DNA from: Petunia secreta
Lineage: Eukaryota; Streptophyta; Magnoliopsida; Solanales; Solanaceae
Reading direction: 5' to 3'
Length of the DNA stretch: 64,000 nt
Assembly (NCBI GenBank): GCA_029990175.1
Contig: JARKIP010000035.1
Location: forward strand, 21,503,501-21,567,500
Made by a program: the position numbers and the translations under genes. Of the stretch, positions 35,919 to 46,939 are shown piece by piece (the first letter of the stretch is position 1; each line of letters begins with the position of its first letter). The notes beneath the pieces were generated by a model that was not told where the DNA came from, ran no database searches, and saw nothing but the letters and a program-made list of their open reading frames with translations.

Positions 35919-36523
35919 GTGGACGAGCGGCTGCACACGGCCGGTGGGACTGCAATGCCTGGGATAACATTCGAGTCCATCCGATTCGATCAAGAGGAGC
36001 AAGCAGACCAACAAGGAGACCTCGTTGTACCTGTGGAAGTATCCGACGTATATATCCAGCATGCTCTTATCTACCTAGGGAGTAGTGCTAATATTATCTG
36101 GGGGGAAGTATTACACAAATTCAGCCATTATCCTCAAATATCCTCAAGTACTCTAAACATAATGGGTTTCAATGGAATCTGGAAGCATCCACTGGAGAGC
36201 TAGCTCTACCGGTTCATGTACCGGGCATGACGAGCACAACTATTTTCCATATGATGAATTGCAGTCTCCCATACGATGCAATCCTGGGACGGCTATGGAT
36301 ATACGACATCAAGGGAGTGCTCGCAACACTTCATCAGGTCTTCAAGTACCCGACCCTGCATGGGATCGCCGACCTACGAGGTGAGCGGCCTCTTTTTGAG
36401 GAATGTTGCCTTAATTCAGATGGGATCACATCTGCCGAGTTGAAAGTTATCGAGGCCATAGAGCAAGAGGTTAGAGAGGAACTCAACGAACTGCGGGATC
36501 TACTGGCGGCAATGATTAACTAG
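35919..36523 (+). pseudogene. Broken aspartic protease of the Tat-like element
   Basis: Residues GGTAMPGITFESIRFDQEEQ precede the active-site region, which reads LIYLGSSANIIW instead of the family's LID-x-GSSANI; the catalytic Asp is Tyr (codon 36072-36074). A second frame (36227-36523) carries LPYDAILGRLWIYDIKGVLA, the C-terminal 'ILGRPW' flap region, followed by an acidic linker. The frame change and the lost Asp make it inactive. Confidence 0.8.
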
Positions 36524-36531
36524 TCCCGAGA

Positions 36532-37310
36532 GTGATCGAATTTGTATGTCGTCTCTCTGAGGTGCTGCGGAAGCAAGGAGGACCATCGTGGCTGATACAA
36601 TGTTATTTGACAATAGCTCGGACTAAAATTCAACTTCTACAGATTCCATTGATAATCAAAGCAGAGGCAGGTGAGCACCTACTGTTATACATTTCAATAT
36701 CTGAGATAGCTTGGAATGCGGTCCTTGTACGAGAAACGAACGGGCAATAATTTCCCGTGAAGTACGCAACCAGGATGCTGCAGCGGATAGACAAGTTCTT
36801 ACCCTTGCTGCTCCAGTTCATAGCAATCGTGGTAATGGCCACACGAGAGTTGCTCTCGTACTTTTAGGAACACTCGGTCAGTTTAGTCTCTTCGACACTG
36901 GTACAATCTATTTTGTCTAAACGGACTATCGACAAATATGGAAAAGTGGACTGAAGAGTTGGGAGAGTATGATATCATCTACCAACCCCGTACAGACGTC
37001 AAGTCATAGGCTTTGGAAGGTTTTACCTCATATTTTACAGAAGAACTGAAGCAGAAGGCTGAAGAGTCACTCAAGAATGAAGGAGTAATTGAGTACGACT
37101 GTTGGGAAATTCGCACAGGAATGAATCCCAATGGCGAAAAGGTCGACTTGTGGATCAGAATGCCGTCTGGAATAGTCTACCATCAGGCCACAAAAGCTGA
37201 CGACAATGAGGCAGAGTGTGAAGCCATAATTCAAGCTCTTGACTTAGCTTACATACTAGGGTCCAGGGAGATCAGCCTGTACAAAAAAATCTCAGCTGAT
37301 TGTTAATCAA
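36532..37310 (+). pseudogene. RT end and RNase H remnant of the Tat-like element
   Basis: 36532-36750 includes AGEHLLLYISISEIAWNAVL, the connection region after the RT thumb. The RT palm with YxDD is absent. 37013-37306 contains ATKADDNEAECEAIIQALDL, the RNase H segment around the catalytic Glu (usual NNEAEYEALI). The first Asp-bearing strand is not preserved. Confidence 0.75.
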
Positions 37311-37479
37311 CTAAGGGAAATCTTCGTAGCCGAGGACATCTAGGAGCCAGATCTAAAGAAGAAAGTCAGGGCAATCTTGAAAAATTTTCATGTGTGGGAA
37401 TTCATCAACCAAGAAGATATCTCAGGAGACGCCGAAGTATCCGAGGATTAATACAATTGACAGACAATAGTTGAGCTAA

Positions 37480-37720
37480 CCCCCCCAAGCCTGATGAACC
37501 TTGAAGTTCTAGATACAGGATCTTTCGCAGGGCAGCGTGATGCGCTGATCAACTATCTTATAAAAGGAGATCTTATTGAGACAAGCCAGAAAGCATCTAC
37601 TTACGAAAACATGCGGTTCACTATTGCTTGATCGGCGAGCAATTGTACCACAAAGTCGTCAACGACCCGGGGGATGACTTTCAAGGCTCAGCACCCTTAA
37701 AAAGGGAAGCCCAATCGAAT
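37480..37720 (+). pseudogene. Integrase N-terminal stub
   Basis: In changing frames one reads DALINYLIKGDLIETSQKAS and then IGEQLYHKV, the segment that precedes the HHCC zinc domain in Tat integrases. The zinc domain and DDE core do not follow; sequence passes directly to the 3' untranslated region. Confidence 0.55.
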
Positions 37721-39862
37721 GGCCCGAAACTTTCAAGGATCAAACATGAAGTACTTTTTCTTGAGAAAGCGTTTATTTTGCTTATGTTATTTCTTTTTAA
37801 TTACGTTATTTATCAGACATGTTACTATTTTTCACCGACAGCATCACAGGCCATGTCTCTTTTATCAATAAAACTACTATCTTATTTAGTCAGATTTACT
37901 TATTTATTTAGATCCATCTATGATCCAACTATTCATAGCCCCGTCCAGACCTAAGTTGAAGTAATACACTCACTTTTCGCTACGAAAAGTAGAGTACACT
38001 ACTCACTTAGAGTTAGACCACGTCTAACTCAACCACAAGGCATGAATTGAGCGCTGATCTCGTTAAATCAAAAATTTCACCTACACACCGATGGGGATGC
38101 CTGTCCGCGTAGTGCCAATCTTAAATACTTGAGTAACTAAGCGAAGATGTTTTGTCTCAAAAAGCAAAAGGACCATTTCCACACGGGCTAAAGTCGTGCC
38201 ATAGTGGTCGCAAACAATCATTTGCTATGTATGCAACCTAGTCACCGTTTATCGGTGCACAACGACATAATTTCTCAAGGCAGACACACTGACACACGTT
38301 CTTAAACAATTAGAACAATTAGGACGATCGAAAGCCATCTAATATCTAGGTGCAAAAACATACTGCTTGGTTACACATTACCAAATGCATAATAACAGAA
38401 GTAAGTATGAAATATTAGTGAACATTTATTTCATTAATAATAAATAGCCCGTAGGCTCATAATATAAATTTAGTTCTTCCTGAATACAACATTTGTTAAT
38501 AACAATTGTAGGAAAAAAAAGGAAAGGGAAGACTAAAAACAAAGAGCTCCTCAGGATTAACATGGCTGAAAATCCTTCATTTGGATTGTAGCTACACGCC
38601 GTAAATAGTTCAAAGTTCCTTTTTTCTTCTAACTACCCGAGATCTGTCGGCCCGAGCAATCTTTCAAGGTACATGTTTGTTGGTCCAACTAAAGCCTGTC
38701 CGCTTGATCAAAGCAAGGTATCCTGGAAGCACCTGAGTACATGCCTGACCTTCCCTCATCTCGTCCGTTGAACTCGAAGAGAAACTAGAGGACTAGCAGC
38801 GAAGCTTGACCATCCGTTTCAACCTCAACTGGAAAAACTGGAGTGTACTGCCCCGCATATCTTCAAGTACAAACAGGAGTTCGCCGAGAGCAGAAAGGCT
38901 TGAGCTGGAAACCTACCTCAGGGGAGCCTCTTCCCTCAGGTATCCTACAGCCAATGGCCGATGGAGCATTACAATAGCGATTCAGCTAAAGTAGATAACC
39001 AAGGTAAAAGCCATAAACTATGAAGGACTCCGAAGTTCAGTGACACCCGAGTCACCTGTTGCTGTGAAGCTATATCCTCTTGCATGCCATGAGATGGAGC
39101 CAAGCAGTAGATCACCAGCCCGGAGCCATTGAACGAGCAGCCTGGACACACGAGGTATCCTGACGGAAAAGCCACATGGAAACTGAAAAGGCTAAGCGTC
39201 TTGATCCCGCATGACAAGAAGAATATCACAACAACCGTTGTATTTGAAGATGAGTGCACCGTAATCAGTGCATTTGCAACAATGAAAACATCCCCAAGGA
39301 CATTATTAGAATCCCGATGAAACTTCACGATTCGGGGGACTTTATTCATTCATTCATGGATGAAGAGAGAAAAGAAGATAACTGTATTTGAATTTCTTCC
39401 TATAATTCTCTTAAGTGTCATCCATTTAGAACGACGAAGGTTTTCTGGGAATATCAAACCAAGATCAAAGGCGAACATTTTTAAAGGTAGAAAAGCTTCT
39501 CGCTAACATGAAAAATTGCTGAAGAAGTGAATTATTTTCTGAAGAAGAGTATGATTTTCCCACTGTCATGAAGTCACTATTTATAGGCTGAAAGGGATAA
39601 GGATGAGGCACGAGACAGTCACGCGTCATTATTGCTAGAGATATGAAACGATTCAGAGCAGTTAATGGCAGTTCCTAAAAATGTGTGTGAAATCGGTATC
39701 AGCCAATCAGAAGGAACCATGCAAAGTTCTCAAAAAGATTAATGTCATTCTTGGTCAAAGAGACTGTGAGTCTCAAGTAGTCAGTGAGATATCTTTTCAT
39801 ATCTACGTTTCTTTCACTTCCTGACTGCTTGCATCAGCACTCAGCAAGTGGGAGACAGACTG
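37721..39862 (+). other. 3' untranslated region of the Tat-like element
   Basis: No ORF with meaning. It contains two near-perfect inverted pieces, CTTTTCGCTACGAAAAG (37974-37990) and AGTTAGACCACGTCTAACT (about 38011-38029). The final ~340 bp (39519-39862) recur after the LTR at 40362-40702. Confidence 0.6.
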
Positions 39863-40361
39863 TGTGGGCAAAAATAGGCCACCTAATATTACGGGGATAC
39901 GAGTACAGCTGGCAAGACTAGAATTATCTTAAAAGTCACCGGCACTGAGGATATACGCCCACTCCTAGAGCCAACGACCGTTTAGGTGGTTCTGTCACAA
40001 GGTGTAAGGCACACATCCCCTTGCCTAGGGTTTACAGTCTCCTAGTTAGGGTTTACTATACCACTGCCTTGAGTTGTAGGCCTATGGCCCTATTAGTATT
40101 TGTGTTTTACCTTATTTTGGACTGGGTATCACTACTATAATTACCCCTCCATATATTGTATTGTACACAACACGATTCGCCACCAAACTCGGCTAATCTC
40201 AAGGAATAAGATTTACTTTGCTTTCTCTATTTTTTCTTGCTTAGTTACTTGTCTTTTTTTTCATCGTATTTACTTACTCTTCTATCATAATTTACCATCT
40301 TTCTTGTGACCTCATTCATAATTAATTATTTAACCTAGACGTACAAATTTAGGCATAAACA
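39863..40361 (+). repeat. 3' LTR of the Tat-like element (copy A)
   Basis: About 499 bp, from TGTGGGCAAAAATA to TTAGGCATAAACA. It is preceded by a degenerate purine tract (AGTGGGAGACAGAC). ACTATAATTACCCCTCC near 40133 is the weakened form of a TATA region that reads ACTATAAATACCCCTCC in copy B. Confidence 0.8.
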
Positions 40362-40702
40362 AAAGTCAATTATTTTCTGAAGAGTAGTTTGTGATTTTTC
40401 CACTCTCATGAAGCCACTATTTATAGGCAGAAAAGGATAAGGATGGAGCATGAAATGGCCAAGCGTCATTATTGTTGAAGATACGAAATGATTTAGAGCA
40501 GTTAATGGCAGTTCCTGAAAAGGTGCATGGGATCAGTATCAACCGATCAGAAGGAAGCATGCGAAGTTCTTGAAGAGATCAATATCATACTTGGTCAAAG
40601 AGACTGTGAGTCTCAAGGAGTCAGTGAGATATTTTTTCACATCCACGCTACTTTAACTTCCTTACTGCTTGCGTCAACACTCAGCAAGTGGGGGGCTTAC
40701 TA
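40362..40702 (+). repeat. Duplicated 3' UTR segment
   Basis: Direct repeat of about 39519-39862, with roughly 10% divergence by eye. It ends in a cleaner polypurine tract, AAGTGGGGGGCTTAC, than copy A. Confidence 0.8.
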
Positions 40703-41204
40703 TGTGGGCAAAAATACGCCATCTACTATTACGGGGATACTGGTCCAGCTGGCAAGACTAAACTTATCTTACAAGTCACCGGATGTAGAGGATACACGCC
40801 TGCTCCTAGAGCCAATGACCGTTTAGGCGGCACGTCCATAGGACGCAAGGTATACATCCTGCCGCCTAGGGTTTATAGTCTCCTAGTTAGGATTTAGTAT
40901 ATACCACCACCTTGAGTTATAGGCCCATAGCCTTATTAGTCTTTGTATTTTACGTTATTTAGGATTAGGTATCACTACTATAAATACCCCTCCTTACATT
41001 GTATTGTACAGGATGCGATTCAACACCGAATTCATCTATTCTCAAGGAATAAGAATTAATCTTCCTTTCTCTTAATTAATTCGTCTTGCTTATTCATTAG
41101 TGCTTTCATTATATCACATACTTTTCCGTTGTTGTTACTTTATTCCTTGTGACCTCAACCATAATTAATTATTTAACCTAGACGAACAATTTTAGGCATA
41201 AACA
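40703..41204 (+). repeat. Second LTR (copy B)
   Basis: About 502 bp, from TGTGGGCAAAAATACG to TTAGGCATAAACA. It contains TATAAATA (near 40979), the likely promoter element. With the preceding segment it forms a tandem UTR-LTR duplication. Confidence 0.8.
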
Positions 41205-42395
41205 ATAAGCTCACTCGGTCTAAGATTAAGTGGAACTTTCATTAGTTGTAAGATAGGATACATGAAATGTACGACACGTTTAGTTTATAGTGACTAATCT
41301 CCCTTCAGCATTTTAATACATCACATAACTAAATCACTTTCTTTTTCATCCAACTCTTCCTAATCTCCCAATTCTTTTATCATCCCAAGCTTTCCTTTTC
41401 TTTAAGCTTTCAAGAGTCTCCACTAGTAAATGACTGTATTGCATTCTTCTTTTTTATCCTTTTATTTAACATTATTTTCTCTTCTTTTTTTTATTCATTC
41501 ATTTTTTCTTTTTTATTCATCCTAATAGTTTCTCCTAGTAATGCACCATTCCTCCTTCTCAAATGTCTCAATCAACATCCGCCACCTTAACTTTAGCACT
41601 CAAAGCTAATAAGATTCACCTAATGCTCAAACAGGTAAAAAGGTTCAACATATAGTCAATTTAAAACAAAAGGGTTTGGCTTGTAATATGGCTACCAAAG
41701 AAAACGTTTTGGGCTCAGAGGGACTAACTAGGGTAAACTTTAATTGGGTAGAAAAATAATTTATGGATCAATAAAGGAATAACTATATCACTTCCTAAGT
41801 CGAGCAGAACTCATGATTTCACTTTGCACACACTCGGGAATGTTCTAGACATCTTAGTGTGGCACAGAATAAAAACGAATCTCACACACACATGACACAC
41901 GGTAAACTCAGGATGGTTCAATTCTAGCTCTCAAATTAAAGTAAGGAATCATGAATTCAAGTGATAGCACATTTAAGTTTCTAAACCTGAACCTAGGCGT
42001 CACACAAGGGTACTAACAGTTATCAAGCCAGAACAATAAAAAATCATGAAGAACGCATGAAGTCTATATATTCCGGCTTAATCAAATAAAACAAGCCAAA
42101 ACAAGAAGATCACATGAGTTATGATTCCTACTATTCAAATCTAAAAAGAAACACTATCATACACCCGGTTCAAAATACATCCATAGGAAAAGAACCAAGG
42201 CATAAAGAAAAATCAAAATGGATTATTAATACAAATTTGAAGACTCCTATCCCACACTTAAAATCATCCATTTCCCTCAGTGCATTAAAATACAAGAAGG
42301 GTGATAGAAAAACTTCTTTGGGTTCTAAGCCCACATCCTTGTGAGCTTCCTTAGAATACTGGGTACTTAGCCCCAAAGTAGGGCTTCATCTTAAG
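41205..42395 (-). mobile_element. Athila-like debris, 3' side
   Basis: No ORF. In the minus sense, the stretch at about 42250-42300 reads CACTGAGGGAAATGGATGAT and then TTTTAAGTGTGGGATAGG. This resembles the 'cattgaggacaatg...aagtgtgggg' sequence that precedes the 3' LTR in Athila-type elements. The remainder to 41205 would then be LTR, but I cannot confirm its boundary. A pyrimidine-rich block lies at about 41330-41560. Confidence 0.4.
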
Positions 42396-42399
42396 ACAT

Positions 42400-43053
42400 A
42401 TGGGGTTGCCAAATCTTCCACTTAACTGTTGGGGTATGGACTCCTTGAGCAGGATAGGTAGTGCTATTGGAGTATCCCTCTATACTGATGCGTGCACTAC
42501 AAATGTGGAGAGGATCTTATATGCAAGATTACTAGTAGAGATGGATGTCACTAGAGAGTTACCAAGGAGTGTTAAGGTATTGGGCCCTAATGGTCGACTC
42601 TATGAACAGGCTATGACTTATGATTGGGAGCCAATATATTGCCCCACTTGCTTACAGGTGGGTCACAAGTGTAGACCAATGCCACCTGCTCCTCCAGCTC
42701 AAAATGTGACCAGGAATAGGCCCCCTAAAACACAGCAACAATGGATAAGCAAACCAGTGCAAGTGCCTCCTCAGAAGCAAGCTGAGAAAACTGATGGAAG
42801 GGATGTCCCTGTTGGGGAAGAAGTAGCAAGTTCTCTGGGCCATGATGCAGGATGGCAAATTGTGAAGAATGGAAAAGGGGTGGCTAGCCCCAACAGAGAC
42901 AAGCATGAAAAAACAAAGTTGAGCACCACTACTGGTTTCTCTGTCCTAGTAGGTAATCTAAATGGCAGTGCTATAATAAAAAATGACCATATGTGTAGAG
43001 GTGAAGAGGAAGCTGTTAGAGATAGGGGCCCACCAATTCTACCATCTACATGA
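42400..43053 (+). pseudogene. LINE ORF1 fragment (DUF4283/zinc-knuckle type)
   Basis: 217 codons open throughout. GLPNLPLNCWGMDSLSRIGS, RLLVEMDVTRELP and YDWEPIYCPTCLQVGHKCRP form the RNA-binding domain and the CxxC-x4-H-x-C-type knuckle of plant L1 ORF1 proteins. A hydrophilic, proline- and lysine-rich tail follows. The N-terminal DUF4283 core is missing, so this is a 5'-truncated copy even though the remaining frame is clean. Its stop TGA overlaps the next start (ATGA). Confidence 0.8.
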
Positions 43054-43314
43054 ACCTAGTAGCTTGGAACATTAGAGGACTGAATAAGCTGTATAAGTAA
43101 AAGTAGCATAAGCTCTTTATAAAGAAGAATAAAGTTGTTCTTTTAATTATTCTAGAGCATAGAGTAAAAGAGCATAAACTAGATGATGTAACAAAGAAGA
43201 TTGATCCAGGATGGAAGTGATGTGCTAATGCTAGATGGAGTAAAAAGGGTAGAATATTGGTGATGTGGAGTCCTGCTCACATAGACTTCAATGTCATACA
43301 TGACTCACCTTAAT
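43050..43314 (+). pseudogene. LINE ORF2 endonuclease N-terminus, broken
   Basis: Starts MNLVAWNIRGLNKLYK, the conserved beginning of the L1 apurinic-type endonuclease (exo/endo/phosphatase fold), then continues with HRVKEHKLDDVTKKIDPGW and ILVMWSPAHIDFNVIHDSP. In-frame stops (after LYK, after GWK and after DSP) break it. The domain ends after about 90 codons and the reverse transcriptase is absent. Confidence 0.75.
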
Positions 43315-43365
43315 GTATTCAGGGAGTGGTCCAGGTTCATGGGAAGCATATTATTCAAAACCTGT

Positions 43366-44433
43366 AAACCAAAAAGCTCACCTGATAACATCCTTAAAAA
43401 ATAAATAAAATGCAACTAAGCAAGAAAATTAGGTTGCCTCCAAATCAGCACCTTATTTAACATTGTGGCACAACACGTCCCAACATCAGCACTTTTTTAT
43501 GTACCGCGAGCTTATAAACTGGATCCCTAATTCCGATTCTAGTTTTCTGTTCTGCTCTTATGGTGGTGGTAAGAATCTAAATGGACCAACACCAAATATC
43601 ACATTGGCCTTCAATGGAGAAATGTCTTCTAGCCTATGCAAATTCTAAAATGTAAGCACCATGCACCTCTTTTTTAACTTTTCCACTTGCTCGGATGGAT
43701 AAATGATTTCCACATCTTCTTGTAAACACAATGTTGAGAAGTATCCAAAATAAGTTACAATATGCTCAAACCCTAATTGATTATTGACATCCTCTAAAAA
43801 AATTTCTTCATTATTCGTGATTGACCCTAGTACCAGTTTTTCAACATGAACATCATCAAAATCCATTTGGATAGGTGGTCGGCATTCAACTCTTAACTCC
43901 ACTATTAGGGCTTTCTTCATCTTCATTTCTCCTTCTCCGCTATCCCTAACAGTTTCTTGCTGAGCGTCAAAAACCTCAACCAATTGGCTCAATTTAACTT
44001 CAAGGTTGCGAATAGTCATTTTAAGTCTTCATATCTAGAGTTTTTTCTCATTATCCTTCTCCAATGGTAACTTGAACATATCTCGAATCTCATGTATGTC
44101 ATCCTTTTAATTCCTGTCAGCATCCTTCATTTCATTGCACCTACTGACATCACAAGAGAAAGCAGAACCATCATAATAGGGGCTCGGAGAAGGATTAGAT
44201 ATATAAGCACATCCACCTTGGTCATCACATATATTCTACGAGTTACATATAAGATTGATGTTATAGGTGACTTCCTCCCCAACTAAAATAAAAAGGCTTA
44301 CAATAGGAATAGCCATTACCTAACTACATACAATTTTCAGATGCCATGTACTAAACCAAAGTAATATGTACAAACCTAAAAATTATCTAAACTAAAATCC
44401 TAGCAGTATTTACAACTATAAGCAAAACCGTTA
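43366..44433 (-). mobile_element. Athila-like internal region
   Basis: In minus sense, GTTAAATAAGGTGCTGATTT and GGAGGCAACCTAATTTT (about 43432-43470) match the 'ttgggaggcaaccc' signature found after pol in Athila-type elements. Upstream of it in sense lies an open frame of 124 codons (44019-43645) beginning MTIRNLEVKLSQLVEVFDAQ, acidic, which looks like the gag-pol linker or post-gag region of such elements; I cannot assign it firmly. The pol domains are missing. Confidence 0.45.
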
Positions 44434-44458
44434 GCTCCCGACATTGGTGCCAAAATTC
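44434..44458 (-). other. Degenerate Athila-type primer-binding site
   Basis: The minus strand reads GAATTTTGGCACCAATGTCG. This is a mutated form of the tRNA-Asp-type site TTTTGGCGCCGTTGCCGGGG seen in Athila elements. It implies that 44459 onward is the 5' LTR of a minus-strand element. Confidence 0.5.
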
Positions 44459-45160
44459 TAACCATACTCAACTATACCTTCAAAAATGACTCGGTCACAT
44501 GAGCAAACTTTAATTTTAAATTTCACAAAATTTGTGTTCAAACAATTTCGAGGACTATTTGTAATAATTTTTATATAGAGAAACTAAAACTAAACAACAT
44601 GTAACTAATGAGAAGTAGTAAATAGCTAGAGAAGAATTCATAAGTAAAAGTCGTAGGGCTGGACACTCCCAATTATCAAAGTGATGTACCGAATACTACG
44701 TATTCAATCTTGCTTGACTATCCCTACTGATCGTTATCTCCTAGTTTATCGTAAGTATTCTCCAATAATAAGCAATAACAATCCTGAGTTACTTTTCTAT
44801 GTTACACAAGAGGATATAATGGACTACCCACTGTGACCGTAATAAAGGTTTTTTGTTCCCGAGCTCAACCCGCTCTTTTTTCCTAAACAATTCCTTATTT
44901 GGGTTAAAGTATCATTATTCAACTAATCTTAACTCAGAACTCTCTTCGAAGGGTATACAAGAATAAAAGGGCACATTCAATTGTGAGCTTTACATTTGAA
45001 AGCAATCAAAACAAAGTTAAATAAGAAGGAATAATAATGTCAAGGTCGATCAAATCATAAGATACTCAGTACATCATCCAATAATACAAATTACTCAGAC
45101 ATCATCCAATAATTGTTCCGTCAAACCCTAGAAGGGGTAACTTAGCTATTCATGATCATT
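44459..45160 (-). repeat. Probable LTR of the Athila-like element
   Basis: Placed only by its position beside the primer site. I see no ORF and could not match it to the other side of the element, so the LTR pair is not demonstrated. Confidence 0.3.
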
Positions 45161-46490
45161 GATGTGTTGGCATTATATTTAACTCTTTTGAACTAGTTTT
45201 TCATGTCTTTTAGCCTTGAAATACGTGCAGATCTTATGTAATTATCCATTTTGCATGTAGTACTTGATAGTCAATATAAACAGCCAAATGGAATGAAAGT
45301 TGGCAAGATACAAGAAGATTGACTATAAATTGAAGGACTGGAGAAAAGGATGCCGCAGATCAAGATCAGCCCTCACCGAATGAGAGGCTAAATTGAAGAC
45401 CTCAGCTGGTAGTGACAAAGAGTTCAGGAGCTGAAGACAAAGGACTTTGGTGAGCCAACAATTGAAATGTGGAAACTAACAATGGGAGCCGAATGACCGG
45501 CTGAATGTTGGGAACAGAACGAAATGGCAATTTTGTAAATAGATTTTCAGCTTTCAAAACAAAGATTATAAATAGACCATTAGGCCTGCAAGGCAGATAT
45601 CTTTTATTCCATTACACTTTTGAATATTCTAATAAACTTGGAAGGCAGGGAAGGGTTTTAACATCAATTTTGTAAGAATCTTTTACTTTAAACTTATATT
45701 ATTACATGATTCTTACCATTTTATTCCATTCCATTACTTTGTTAAACCCTATTTTAAGTAGCTAAGCTCATATTAGAGGTTTATCTATGATGGCTTGACT
45801 ATTTTAACTTAGGTACTCTATTTAATGTTGCAAAATTTATAGGTTAATGTTAATCTATTTTCTATTGTTCTTTATATCAAAAGGGCTTAGCGTGAGGCCT
45901 CATTTGACCAAAAGCCGACTTTGCTTTCATCTCCTTAATAGAGTTGAAGGGGTGGGTTTATAGAAACTAGCAAGAATTTGGGTTATATTGTCTCGCTAGC
46001 CTATTCCATCTAAAGGGAACGACCAAAAAGGGTTGTTCCTCCTCGGGTCTTAGAACTAGGTCTTTAAGTGCCTCGTTGTTGACCCTAATAGGCTTAACTT
46101 GGTAGACCCTCTTAATACCTAACAGTTTTAGAGGTTTAAAATGCGTAAGTTCGATAAGTAACCATTACTCATGGAAATTGTGTGATTAGATTAGTGTCTA
46201 GGTTATTAGAATCTTGTTTAAGTAGGTAAATCCCTAGCCTTCTCTCATTGTTTACAACCCCCTCAATTGTTGCTATTGTTGAATGTTATTATAGATCGTT
46301 AGTCTTAAATTAGTTGCATTAAACAAAACAGTTTGCTTAGGAATACTCAAACAAAGCATTAGAACTCAAATTATATTCTCTATTAAATCGTGTGCTAGCT
46401 CCCTTGGGAAATCGAACCCGACTCTTTCGGGTGTTATATCTTTGACGACCACCCCTCACTAATAATGGTGTAGGATTGAGTGTGGATCAG
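45161..46490 (+). repeat. LTR or leader of another gypsy element
   Basis: Begins TGTTGGCATTATATTTAAC (near 45165). It contains a promoter-like GATTATAAATAGACC (TATA at about 45567) and ends with GGGAAATCGAACCCGACTCT and TTTGACGACCACC, a phrase common at the end of plant Athila-like LTRs and leaders. No second copy is in the window. Confidence 0.4.
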
Positions 46491-46939
46491 TCACAATAAT
46501 CCTGTAAAAATAATTCATGAAGGAATAAATTATAGGAAGAAAGAAAGAACTTCTGCTTGAAGTCTCCAAAGCTCTTCTTCCTTCTGCTTATTTCTAGGTC
46601 AAAAGTTCTATTTTGGGCGTATTTTAAGGCTTTTATATTAACCCAATAGACGCACATAAACCGAGAATCTAAAATAAAATCAGATTCCAACTTGGTAGAA
46701 ACTTAAGCCTGCGACGCTGCGTTGGGCGTTGCCCAGTGCGCCGCGGAAAATCAAACACCTGAGTATGAGTCAACGAAGATAAATCGAGCTTCTACTCAAT
46801 TTTCAAAGCTCTGTTATTCTCATTTTACCTCCAAATCCCACAATCTCCTCAAAAACATTCTTACACAATAATATACAAGTAATAAGATAAATAACACTAG
46901 GATATAGACTTAATCAATGCATAGAGTCTACAAGTATGA
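46491..46939. other. Unassigned sequence
   Basis: AT-rich with a GC-rich island at about 46708-46745 (GCGACGCTGCGTTGGGCGTT). The small minus-strand frame 46487-46690 is not recognisable. Confidence 0.4.

Larger units (their letters stand above)
34264..40361 (+). mobile_element. Internally deleted Tat-lineage gypsy element
   Basis: The order on the plus strand is: a 5' LTR stub (34266-34297), primer site, gag, protease, a short RNase H-proximal piece, RNase H, an integrase stub, a 3' UTR, and the 3' LTR (39863-40361). The core of reverse transcriptase and of integrase is deleted, and many stops are present. Gag and protease sequences (for example GGTAMPGITFESIRF) are of the plant Tat type. 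Confidence 0.8.
42396..43330 (+). mobile_element. Truncated L1-type LINE
   Basis: Holds the C-terminal half of ORF1 and the first ~90 codons of ORF2. It interrupts Athila-like sequence on both sides. Both ends are truncated and no poly-A tail is visible, so it is a rearranged copy. Confidence 0.7.

Noticed and set aside
42652..42906. 84-codon minus-strand frame with zinc-like cysteines
   Set aside because: It is antisense to the LINE ORF1, whose CxxC knuckle reads correctly on the plus strand.
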